From positions 1-64,000 of the forward strand of contig CAUBIC010000015.1 in assembly GCA_958435945.1 (NCBI GenBank): a stretch of 64,000 nt of DNA, given 5' to 3'. The notes below the pieces were generated by a model that did not search any database, had not been told where the DNA came from, and worked only from the letters and a program-made list of their open reading frames with translations. Origin of the DNA: an uncultured Collinsella sp. (GTDB lineage Bacteria > Actinomycetota > Coriobacteriia > Coriobacteriales > Coriobacteriaceae). The position numbers and the translations under genes are program-made. Positions 26,275-33,210 of the stretch are shown piece after piece. Positions within the stretch are counted from its first letter, which is position 1; every line of letters begins with the position of its first letter.

Positions 26275-27561
26275 ATGTCGGTCGATATAGCCACCTACGT
26301 TCACGATCTTGCCGTTAAGGCCAAGGCCGCTTCGGGCGCGCTTGCCACGGCGAGCGATGTCCAGCGCCAGGAGGCCGTGCGCGCCATGGCCGTGGCGCTG
26401 CGCGACGGCGTTGATTCCATCGTTGCCGCCAATGAGCTCGATATGTCCGCGGCGCGCGATGCGGGCACCTCGGCGGGCCTGCTCGACCGCTTACTGCTGA
26501 CGCCCGAGCGCGTCGAGGGCATGGCCGCTGGCCTGGAGAAGCTCGCTGAGCTGCCCGATCCTGTCGGCCGCGTGCTCGACCACCGCGTGCTTGCAAGCGG
26601 TGTGGATCTGACCCGCGTGAGCGTGCCGCTGGGCTTGGTCGCCATGGTGTATGAGGCGCGCCCCAACGTGACGGCAGATGCCGCGGGCATCTGCATTCGC
26701 ACCGGCAACGCCTGCATTCTGCGCGGCGGTTCGCTGGCCTATCACTCGTGCGCCATGATTGCCGAGTTGCTGGCCGATGCCCTCGAGGCGCAGGGCTTCC
26801 CGCGCGAGGCCGTCTCGATGATCGAGTCTACCGACCGCGAGGCAACCGGCGAGCTCATGAAGCTCCGCGGCATCGTCGATGTACTCATTCCGCGTGGCGG
26901 CGCGGGCCTGATCCAGCGCTGCGTGCGCGAGTCGCTCGTTCCGGTGATCGAGACAGGCACGGGCAACTGCCACATCTACGTGCATGAATCCGCCGACTTC
27001 GATAAAGCGCTCAACATTATCGTCAATGCCAAGACCCAGCGCGTAGGCGTGTGTAATGCCGCCGAGTCGTTGCTGGTCGACCGCGCCGTGGCAGATTCGT
27101 TTTTGCCTGCGGTCGCGGCTGTGCTGCACGACCACGGTGTACTGATTCACGGTGACGAGACCACGTGCGCCGCATGCGCCGATGCCGGTCTTGCCGAGGG
27201 CGACGACTACGTGGCCGCAACCGAGGAGGACTGGGGCCGTGAGTATCTGGCGCTCGAGATGAGCGTGAAAGTCGTGGCGAACGAGGACGAGGCCATCGCG
27301 CACATCAACCGCTACGGCACGATGCACTCCGAGGCCATCGTTGCCGAGGACACGGATGCTTGCGAGCGCTTCCTGGATGCGGTCGATGCCTCGGCCGTGT
27401 ACGCCAACGCCAGCACGCGCTTCACCGACGGCGGCGAGTTTGGCCTGGGCGCCGAGATCGGCATCTCGACCCAAAAGCTCCACGCCCGCGGCCCCTTTGC
27501 CGCCGAGGCCCTCACCACCTACAAATACAAGCTCCGCGGCACCGGCCAGGTTCGCCCCTAA
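26275..27561 (+). CDS. proA: gamma-glutamyl phosphate reductase
   Basis: 428 aa. NADPH-dependent reduction of glutamyl-5-phosphate to the semialdehyde in proline synthesis. The aldehyde-dehydrogenase-fold motifs are PLGLVAMVYEARPNVTADAA (~residues 118-137), the catalytic cysteine in RVGVCNAAESLL (~residue 258) and NASTRFTDGGEFGLGAEIGI. A GAGAAAGGG site precedes the ATG. R4a and a strong terminator end the gene. Confidence 0.94.
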   Translation: MSVDIATYVHDLAVKAKAASGALATASDVQRQEAVRAMAVALRDGVDSIVAANELDMSAARDAGTSAGLLDRLLLTPERVEGMAAGLEKLAELPDPVGRVLDHRVLASGVDLTRVSVPLGLVAMVYEARPNVTADAAGICIRTGNACILRGGSLAYHSCAMIAELLADALEAQGFPREAVSMIESTDREATGELMKLRGIVDVLIPRGGAGLIQRCVRESLVPVIETGTGNCHIYVHESADFDKALNIIVNAKTQRVGVCNAAESLLVDRAVADSFLPAVAAVLHDHGVLIHGDETTCAACADAGLAEGDDYVAATEEDWGREYLALEMSVKVVANEDEAIAHINRYGTMHSEAIVAEDTDACERFLDAVDASAVYANASTRFTDGGEFGLGAEIGISTQKLHARGPFAAEALTTYKYKLRGTGQVRP

Positions 27562-27600
27562 ACCTACCAAAAAGGGACAGGTTTATTTTGGCAGGTTTTA
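27560..27600. repeat. repeat R4a
   Basis: AAACCTACCAAAA and TTTTGGCAGGTTT enclose AGGGACAGGTTTA, starting at the proA stop codon. It belongs with R4b (28330) and R4c (29580). A conserved TTTATCTG extends the right side. Confidence 0.85.
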
Positions 27601-27611
27601 TCTGCGGTTTT

Positions 27612-27640
27612 GCCGGGCGACACGTTTGCCCGGCTTTTTT
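27612..27640 (+). terminator. proA terminator
   Basis: GCCGGGC (27612-27618) pairs with GCCCGGC (27628-27634), followed by six T residues. Confidence 0.85.
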
Positions 27641-27732
27641 CTCCGTATACCTTTTCTGCCTTTCGGCTTGAGCTACGGCGATATACGATAATGACACCGT
27701 GTCCTAGCACCGACTCACCTGGAGGTATTGCC

Positions 27733-28332
27733 ATGTCCCAGATGCTTTCCGCCGGAATCACCCGCGACCGTGCGTTCGAACTGCTTAACGAGCACAACAA
27801 AGACCCGTTCCACATCACCCACGGCGAGACGGTCGAGGGCACCATGCGCTACTTTGCGCGCGAGTTCGATCCCAAGAACGAGGAGTTTTGGGGCATCGTC
27901 GGCCTGCTGCACGACTTGGATTGGGAGGAGCATGAGGACGACCCCGTGAACCACACCATCTATGCGGCAGAAATCCTCGAGGGCGAGGGCGCATCGCCCG
28001 AACTCATTCGCGCTATTCAGACGCACACGTCCGATTTCAATGCCTCGCTGCCCAAGCCCGAGCTTCAGATGGAGAAGATCCTGTTTGCTTGCGACGAGCT
28101 CACCGGCCTGATCGGTGCTGCCGTGATCATGCGTCCGAGCAAAAGCGTCATGGACTTTACGACTAAGTCGCTCAAGAAAAAGTTCAAGGACAAGCGCTTT
28201 GCCGCCGGCTGCTCGCGCGACGTGATTTCGCAGGGCGCCGAGATGTTGGGCTGGGAGCTTCCCGAGCTCTTCGACCGCACCATCGCGGCCATGCAGTCCT
28301 TCGCGCCCGACCGCGACACCTTCCAGGCCTAA
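27733..28332 (+). CDS. HD domain phosphohydrolase
   Basis: 199 aa. The HD motif is visible as THGETVEGTMRYFAREF, then GLLHDLDWEEHEDD and NHTIYAAEIL, giving the H...HD...D metal ligands. Small single-domain HD proteins like this are metal-dependent phosphohydrolases of unknown nucleotide substrate. The start is 27733, after a GGAGG site. It is a lone gene bounded by R4 copies on both sides. Confidence 0.85.
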   Translation: MSQMLSAGITRDRAFELLNEHNKDPFHITHGETVEGTMRYFAREFDPKNEEFWGIVGLLHDLDWEEHEDDPVNHTIYAAEILEGEGASPELIRAIQTHTSDFNASLPKPELQMEKILFACDELTGLIGAAVIMRPSKSVMDFTTKSLKKKFKDKRFAAGCSRDVISQGAEMLGWELPELFDRTIAAMQSFAPDRDTFQA

Positions 28333-28370
28333 CCTGCCAAAAAGGGACAGGTTTATTTTGGTAGGTTTTA
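28330..28370. repeat. repeat R4b, left of the RAYT gene
   Basis: AACCTGCCAAAAAGGGACAG followed by TTTATTTTGG and TAGGTTTTATCTGG, overlapping the stop of the HD gene. It lies in the opposite orientation to R4c on the other side of the transposase gene. Confidence 0.85.
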
Positions 28371-28376
28371 TCTGGG

Positions 28377-28415
28377 AAAACGCTTCCGTTGGATGTTATT
28401 CAGCGGAAGCGTTTT
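28377..28415. terminator. hairpin between HD and RAYT genes
   Basis: AAAACGCTTCCG (28377-28388) and CGGAAGCGTTTT (28404-28415) form a perfect 12-bp stem that can terminate in either direction between the two converging genes. Confidence 0.75.
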
Positions 28416-28502
28416 CTGTTTGACATGGTGACGCTGGCGAATGGCGGCGCCTCGCGGCAGACAGCTGCGCTTCGCCGTATCCGTAACTCGGCAAACGCGA
28501 CG

Positions 28503-29261
28503 CTACGACGCGTTCTTGATAATCCATGTTCCCAGTCCGGTCAGCAGCTGAACCTGCTTAACCGTTAGCCCTTGTTTTCGAAGCGCGAGAATCGCCTCAT
28601 TGCGAAGTGGCTTGGAGACGGATTTGAGTTCCGTCGGAGCACATCCTGCGACACTCTGCACGATTGCCGTGCCAAATTCGCATAGATCTTCCTCGCGAAC
28701 CTTGGCTGTTGCGCTGGGGCGATAGGGAAGCGACGGCGTACTTTCCATGAGCCGAAGGTATGAGCGAGGTGTTGGGAATAAAACACCGACAACGCTGCCG
28801 GTAACATGCGGCCGTGACCTGGCACTCATTAGATACTCGCGATGGCTGCTCCAGGGATATTCGTCGTATGCCGCCAGTCCCGCTTTTTGTGGATTCAGAT
28901 GAATGTATCTAATTGCCTCGAGTAAATATACTTCTGACTTAATGGGCGAATCCCAAAACCGCTCCTGAAACACGTGGCCGATATGCCCCGTCCGCGCATT
29001 GTACCTGCCCGCATACGATACTGCTACCGCGTGCATCGCGTCGCTCTTGCGGTCGTCCGGATCGTCGATGAGCAGATGAATGTGGTTTCCCATAAGGCAC
29101 CAAGCGATAAGCTCGATATTGTGTTTGGGGAGGATCGCATCGAGGATCTGAAGCATGGCGATTCGGTCCTCGGCATCGTCAAACAGCAATTGCCCTCCGT
29201 TTCCACGCAACGTGATGTGGAAATAACCGGTTGGTGACTTTGAACGAGGTTTTCTCGGCAT
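28503..29261 (-). CDS. REP-associated tyrosine transposase (RAYT), intact
   Basis: 252 aa Y1/HUH endonuclease of the IS200/TnpA_REP type. The N-terminus GYFHITLRGNGG, the metal-binding HUH motif WCLMGNHIHLLI (~residues 53-64) and the downstream tyrosine helix SYAGRYNARTGHIGHVFQERF region (~95-115) are all present. A C-terminal extension ends in an HTH-like segment (LTVKQVQLLTGLG). The start is at 29261 with AAAGGAGG. RAYTs cut and move or maintain REP-type hairpins. This one is bracketed by inverted R4 copies, with no terminal repeats of an insertion sequence. Confidence 0.88.
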   Translation of the reverse strand: MPRKPRSKSPTGYFHITLRGNGGQLLFDDAEDRIAMLQILDAILPKHNIELIAWCLMGNHIHLLIDDPDDRKSDAMHAVAVSYAGRYNARTGHIGHVFQERFWDSPIKSEVYLLEAIRYIHLNPQKAGLAAYDEYPWSSHREYLMSARSRPHVTGSVVGVLFPTPRSYLRLMESTPSLPYRPSATAKVREEDLCEFGTAIVQSVAGCAPTELKSVSKPLRNEAILALRKQGLTVKQVQLLTGLGTWIIKNAS

Positions 29262-29506
29262 GGCCCCTCCTTTAGCTTGGATGGGCTGAAGATACCTCAT
29301 TCGGAGGCTTCGGTTGTCGAGATTCAGTTCACCGACTATAGCTGCTACCTGCCGAAATGTTATTGCGTTTTCAAATTGATGCTTTTTAATGGTAATTGAG
29401 CAAGACAGGCGCGCTTGTTGTGGATGCGGCCGTTGGTTGCGTCGATCTGGACGGCCCCCGCGTGATGTCATCGCAAATGGGCTTCACGTATTCTACGGAT
29501 ATAGAA

Positions 29507-29550
29507 AAATGGCCGGGCGCTCACAAACAAAACGGAGCACCCGGCCATTT
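29507..29550 (-). terminator. carD terminator
   Basis: AAATGGCCGGGCGCTC (29507-29522) pairs with GAGCACCCGGCCATTT (29535-29550) with one mismatch. Read on the minus strand, it ends in TTTTTCTAT. Confidence 0.75.
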
Positions 29551-29579
29551 ACTGATTGTTTGTTGACGTTTGGCCAGAT

Positions 29580-29618
29580 AAAACCTGCCAAAATAAACCT
29601 GTCCCTTTTTGGCAGGTT
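29580..29618. repeat. repeat R4c, right of the RAYT gene
   Basis: Reverse-oriented R4: AAACCTGCCAAAATAAACC, then TGTCCCTTTTTGGCAGGTT, touching the carD stop codon. The left side extends to CCAGATAAAACC, complementary to the R4b extension. Confidence 0.85.
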
Positions 29619-30102
29619 AGTTGAGGGCGGCTTGGGCTAGGCGGGCTTCGGCGGCCTCTTCGGTGACGCCCAGGGCCACGGCGAACTCCTCGATGGAGCG
29701 GCGCTTGGCTTCCTTGAGTACGCGCATGTAGTAGGAGCTGGGCTTTTTATCTGCTTCCTCGGCCTGGCGAATACGGTGCATCATGGTTTTTGCCACGCGA
29801 ACCGTCTCGGGCGCGCCCAGCTTGAGCTGCTGCTTAAAGTGCGTCTCCTCGAGCGAGCTATTGCGCTCGGTAAAGGTGTCGCACTCCAGCTCATCGTAGT
29901 GGCTCAGCAGGTGCTCTGCATCTTGCTGGGAGATAGCGGCATGCAGACGGTCGGCCTGCGCCACGGGGTACATGAGAATCGTCTGCGCATGTCCCTGTTT
30001 GGTCTCGAGCAACAACATGGGCTGCGGTGTGTCGTCCCTAAAGCCGACGACGGTGCAGACTCCCTGACCCGGATGAATGACGTGTTGACCGATTGAGAAC
30101 AT
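29617..30102 (-). CDS. CarD family transcription regulator
   Basis: 161 aa. The N-terminal RNA-polymerase-interacting Tudor-like domain starts MFSIGQHVIHPGQGVCTVVG. The C-terminal half is a helical DNA-binding domain. CarD/CdnL proteins bind the RNAP beta subunit and stabilise open promoter complexes, mainly at rRNA and housekeeping promoters. A GGAGGT site lies three bases from the ATG at 30102. It is a single gene divergent from argS. About 340 bases separate the two; AT-rich bases near 30115-30240 probably hold its promoter, but no exact boxes are claimed. Confidence 0.88.
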   Translation of the reverse strand: MFSIGQHVIHPGQGVCTVVGFRDDTPQPMLLLETKQGHAQTILMYPVAQADRLHAAISQQDAEHLLSHYDELECDTFTERNSSLEETHFKQQLKLGAPETVRVAKTMMHRIRQAEEADKKPSSYYMRVLKEAKRRSIEEFAVALGVTEEAAEARLAQAALN

Positions 30103-30444
30103 GCTACCTCCAACTTATACGAATTTACGTATGTTAAGAATACCACGATGACGTGCGCAAACCATCACTTTATGCAGGAAAAGCACACAACTCCGATAGG
30201 TAAGAGTATTCGATAAATAGAACGGCTTATTCATACGTTTATGCATTTCTAGAACGTGTATAAACAGCAGGCAAACCGCCAACTTTGTACCGCCGCGCAA
30301 GAGCGGTAGTCATTTTTGTGCATATGCAATATCTATTAGCTTTACCCTGCGACAGTGCCCGTCGCTTGTGATAGAGTGCTACAAACTCTGGCTTTTGCCC
30401 TACGAGTGACCAAGAGCTCGGGGGCTTTAACACAAGGAGGATCT

Positions 30445-32298
30445 ATGCCCGAGAAGATTGAAGAGCTGGTACGCGCTGCGCTTGCTGCGGCCCAGGAGGC
30501 CGGCGACCTTTCCGCATTTGAACTTGACGATTGCGCTATCGAGCGACCGGCTGACACTTCTCATGGCGAGTGGACCTCTACCATGGCCCTGAAGTCCGCC
30601 AAGCTGGCCCACTGCGCCCCGCGCAAGATCGCCGAGGCCATCGTTGCCCATATGCCCGAGGACCCCGCGATCGAGAAGGTCGAGATCGCAGGCCCCGGCT
30701 TCATCAACTTCTACCTCTCCGTTGCCGTCAAGAATGCCATCTTTGGCGAGGCTCGCGAGAAGGGTATGGACTTCGCTAAGTCCAACGTCGGTGGTGGCCT
30801 GAAGACCCAGGTCGAGTTCGTTTCCGCCAACCCCGTCGGCCCCATGCACATCGGCCACGGCCGCTGGGCCGCGCTGGGCGACTCGCTCTGCCGCGTTATG
30901 GATCACGCCGGTTACGACATCCAGCGTGAGTTCTACATCAACGACCACGGCTCTCAGATGAACACCTTCGGCAACTCCATCAGCACGCGCTATATGCAGC
31001 TTGCCGACATCATCGCCAAGCAGGGCGTGGATATCGACGAGGCTCACAAGCTGCTGATCGCCGACCGCGACGCCTTTGTTGCCGACGAGAACGACGAGCA
31101 TCCCGAGACCCATCCGTATCAGGACAACTTTGCCGAGACCCTGGGCAAGGACTCCTACGGCGGCGACTACATCATCGACGAGGCCGCCGAGTTCTGGCGC
31201 ACCGACGGCGATAAGTGGGTCAACGCCGATCCGCAGGAGCGCATGGAGAGCTTCCGCGAGCGCGGCTATGTAAAGATGGTCGACAACATGCGCGACCTTT
31301 GCCATGCCGTTAACTGCGACTTCGATCGTTGGTTCTCCGAGCGCTCGCTGTATGTGAAGGACACCGAGGGTGAGACCGCCGGCACCTCCGCCGTCGACCG
31401 CGCTTTTGAGAAGCTCGACAAGATGGGCTATCTCTACACCAAGGACGGCGCCCTGTGGTTCCGCTCCACCGACCTGGGCGATGACAAGGACCGCGTTCTG
31501 ATCAAGTCCGATGGCGAGTACACCTACTTCGCCTCCGACGTTGCCTATCACTGGGATAAGTTCCAGCGCGTCGACCACGTCATCGACATCTGGGGCGCCG
31601 ACCACCACGGCTACATCGAGCGCGTCCGCTGCGTCTGCGATGCCTTGGGTTACCCCGGCAAGTTTGAGGTTCTGCTGGGCCAGCTCGTCAACCTGCTGCG
31701 CAACGGCAAGCCCGTCCGTATGTCCAAGCGTAAGGGCACCATGGTGACCCTGCAGGAGCTCGTCGACGAGGTCGGCTCCGACGCTGCCCGTTACACCCTC
31801 ATCTCCAAGAGCTCCAACCAGATGGTCGACTTCGATATTGAGGCCGTCAAGAAGCGCGACAACTCCAACCCGGTGTACTACGTGCAGTACGCTCACGCCC
31901 GCGTGTGCTCCATCCTGCGCCGTGCCGCTGACGTTACGCCCGAGCAGGCTGACGAGATGGGCATGAAGGCCGTCGCCGCCAAGGCCATCGGTGAGAACGT
32001 CGATTACTCGCTGCTGACCGACCCGACCGAGCTCGCCCTTTCGCGCAAGCTCAACGAGCTCACCGACCTCATCGCCAGCTGCGCTCGCGACCGCGCCCCG
32101 TTCCGTCTGACGCACTTTGCTGAGGAACTCGCGGGCGACTTCCACAGCTTCTACGCTGCCTGTCAGGTGCTGCCGAGCGAGGGCCGTCCCGTCGACCCCG
32201 AGCTTTCGCGTGCCCGTCTGGCCGCTTGCGATGCCGTCCGTGTGACGCTCGCCCTGGTGCTTACCCTCGTTGGCGTTTCTGCCCCCGAGCAGATGTAA
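30445..32298 (+). CDS. argS: arginyl-tRNA synthetase
   Basis: 617 aa class I synthetase. The HIGH signature is NPVGPMHIGHGRWAALGD (~residues 130-147), the KMSKS equivalent VRMSKRKGTMV lies near residue 425, and the Arg-tRNA D-loop-binding N-terminal domain and C-terminal anticodon-binding helices are present. The start is the ATG at 30445 behind AAGGAGG. It has a dedicated terminator and no operon partners. Codon use is strongly biased to C-ending codons, as for highly expressed genes. Confidence 0.94.
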   Translation: MPEKIEELVRAALAAAQEAGDLSAFELDDCAIERPADTSHGEWTSTMALKSAKLAHCAPRKIAEAIVAHMPEDPAIEKVEIAGPGFINFYLSVAVKNAIFGEAREKGMDFAKSNVGGGLKTQVEFVSANPVGPMHIGHGRWAALGDSLCRVMDHAGYDIQREFYINDHGSQMNTFGNSISTRYMQLADIIAKQGVDIDEAHKLLIADRDAFVADENDEHPETHPYQDNFAETLGKDSYGGDYIIDEAAEFWRTDGDKWVNADPQERMESFRERGYVKMVDNMRDLCHAVNCDFDRWFSERSLYVKDTEGETAGTSAVDRAFEKLDKMGYLYTKDGALWFRSTDLGDDKDRVLIKSDGEYTYFASDVAYHWDKFQRVDHVIDIWGADHHGYIERVRCVCDALGYPGKFEVLLGQLVNLLRNGKPVRMSKRKGTMVTLQELVDEVGSDAARYTLISKSSNQMVDFDIEAVKKRDNSNPVYYVQYAHARVCSILRRAADVTPEQADEMGMKAVAAKAIGENVDYSLLTDPTELALSRKLNELTDLIASCARDRAPFRLTHFAEELAGDFHSFYAACQVLPSEGRPVDPELSRARLAACDAVRVTLALVLTLVGVSAPEQM

Positions 32299-32346
32299 GC
32301 GCTGGTCGTTTGACTGCGTTGGTTTGGTTTAACTGAGCCTTCTAAG

Positions 32347-32377
32347 CCCGATCTCCCATGCGGAGGTCGGGTTTTTT
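32347..32377 (+). terminator. argS terminator
   Basis: CCCGATCTCC pairs with GGAGGTCGGG (one G-T) around a five-base loop, followed by TTTTTT. Confidence 0.88.
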
Positions 32378-32576
32378 GCATTTTTCGAGACTGTTTGGTT
32401 TGCTGGAAAATGCTATCAAATCGCAACTATACCGGTTTACTACGATGAATCGAGGGATTCCAATCACACGGGCTTTTCACCGAAAAGTGCAAGCCATCTA
32501 GCTGGGGTTTTATTTTTTCGGTTTTTGACGTGGTCGTGGTTGAGCGATTCATCGTGGTAAACAGCCATAGTTTTGA

Positions 32577-32614
32577 AAATGACCCTAGGGGACGAAGGAA
32601 AACGGATCATTTTT
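32577..32614. repeat. repeat R3c, diverged single arm
   Basis: AAAATGACCCTAGGGGACG followed by AAGGAAAACGGATCATTTT matches the R3 arm with a few changes. Bases 32378-32576 and 32615-32659 hold no gene I can support; a short inverted match around GATTC/CACGAT at 32450-32560 may be an older repeat. Confidence 0.65.
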
Positions 32615-32659
32615 GTCCCGTGGAGGAGCGGTGGGATACCTTCTGCCAAGAATCGGGGG

Positions 32660-32789
32660 CATCTACTACGTTTAAGTGCGTACCCCGAACCACGCCGAAA
32701 ATCGCAATATTAAAACCGCAGGTAGCAGGTCTGCGACTTTCGAAAAATAGTGAGTATGGTCAGGGGTGCGGGGGCAAACGTAGTAGATG
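32660..32789. repeat. 130-bp inverted-repeat element
   Basis: CATCTACTACGTTT (32660-32673) and its exact complement (32776-32789) bound an interior with AAAACCGCAGGT (32712), shared with the element at 8299-8417, and a second imperfect pairing TACCCCGAACCA with TGGTCAGGGGT. There is no reading frame. Confidence 0.72.
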
Positions 32790-32882
32790 GGCGCGATTCG
32801 TGGCACATCGATCTTGGGGCCGATGCCCTTGTCCCTTAGCTGTTCCGTTTTCTCGATGCTTGAGGCTTGATCTGCCTTCTTC

Positions 32883-32958
32883 TTATGAGTTGCGGTGGAA
32901 TGGTTCCTGCTTGAGAGGTGCCGGCCGGGATTTGGGAACTATTTCACCGCAGCTTATG
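32883..32958. repeat. repeat R1b
   Basis: AGTTGCGGTGGAATGGTTCC (32889-32908) pairs imperfectly with GGAACTATTTCACCGCAGCT (32936-32955). It belongs to the same family as R1a and R1d. Confidence 0.75.
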
Positions 32959-33004
32959 ATGTGGCGATGGTGTACGCCGGAACTTTGTAAAGAGCATCCC
33001 TTTT

Positions 33005-33028
33005 GACTAGTCGTTTAAGAACGTCCCC
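33005..33028. repeat. R6-type fragment before rho
   Basis: GACTAGTCGTTTAAGAACG followed by TCCCC repeats bases 11911-11933 exactly over 23 positions. It lies 11 bases upstream of the rho -35 box. Confidence 0.65.
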
Positions 33029-33038
33029 GATGACTAAG

Positions 33039-33066
33039 TTGCAGGTGGTTGCGGTTGTGTTACACT
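33039..33066 (+). promoter_or_regulatory. rho promoter
   Basis: TTGCAG (33039-33044), 16 bases, TACACT (33061-33066). A leader of about 140 bases follows before the GTG start of rho, a place where Rho autoregulation commonly acts. Confidence 0.55.
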
Positions 33067-33210
33067 AACGCTGCGTATATAACGCAATCATCTCTATACA
33101 GATCAATGATGTCCGTCGGTATTTGACGGAGCTAGACTGTTTAGCCGCCCTGAAGGTTTATGCAGGGAGCATGTGATCACAGGGCTTGAAAAGAAAGTTG
33201 AGCAAACACT

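Noticed and set aside
28503..29261. Classic IS200/IS605 insertion sequence
   Set aside because: No left-end/right-end hairpins with a tetranucleotide insertion site and no TnpB. The flanking inverted repeats and extended C-terminus fit a RAYT instead.
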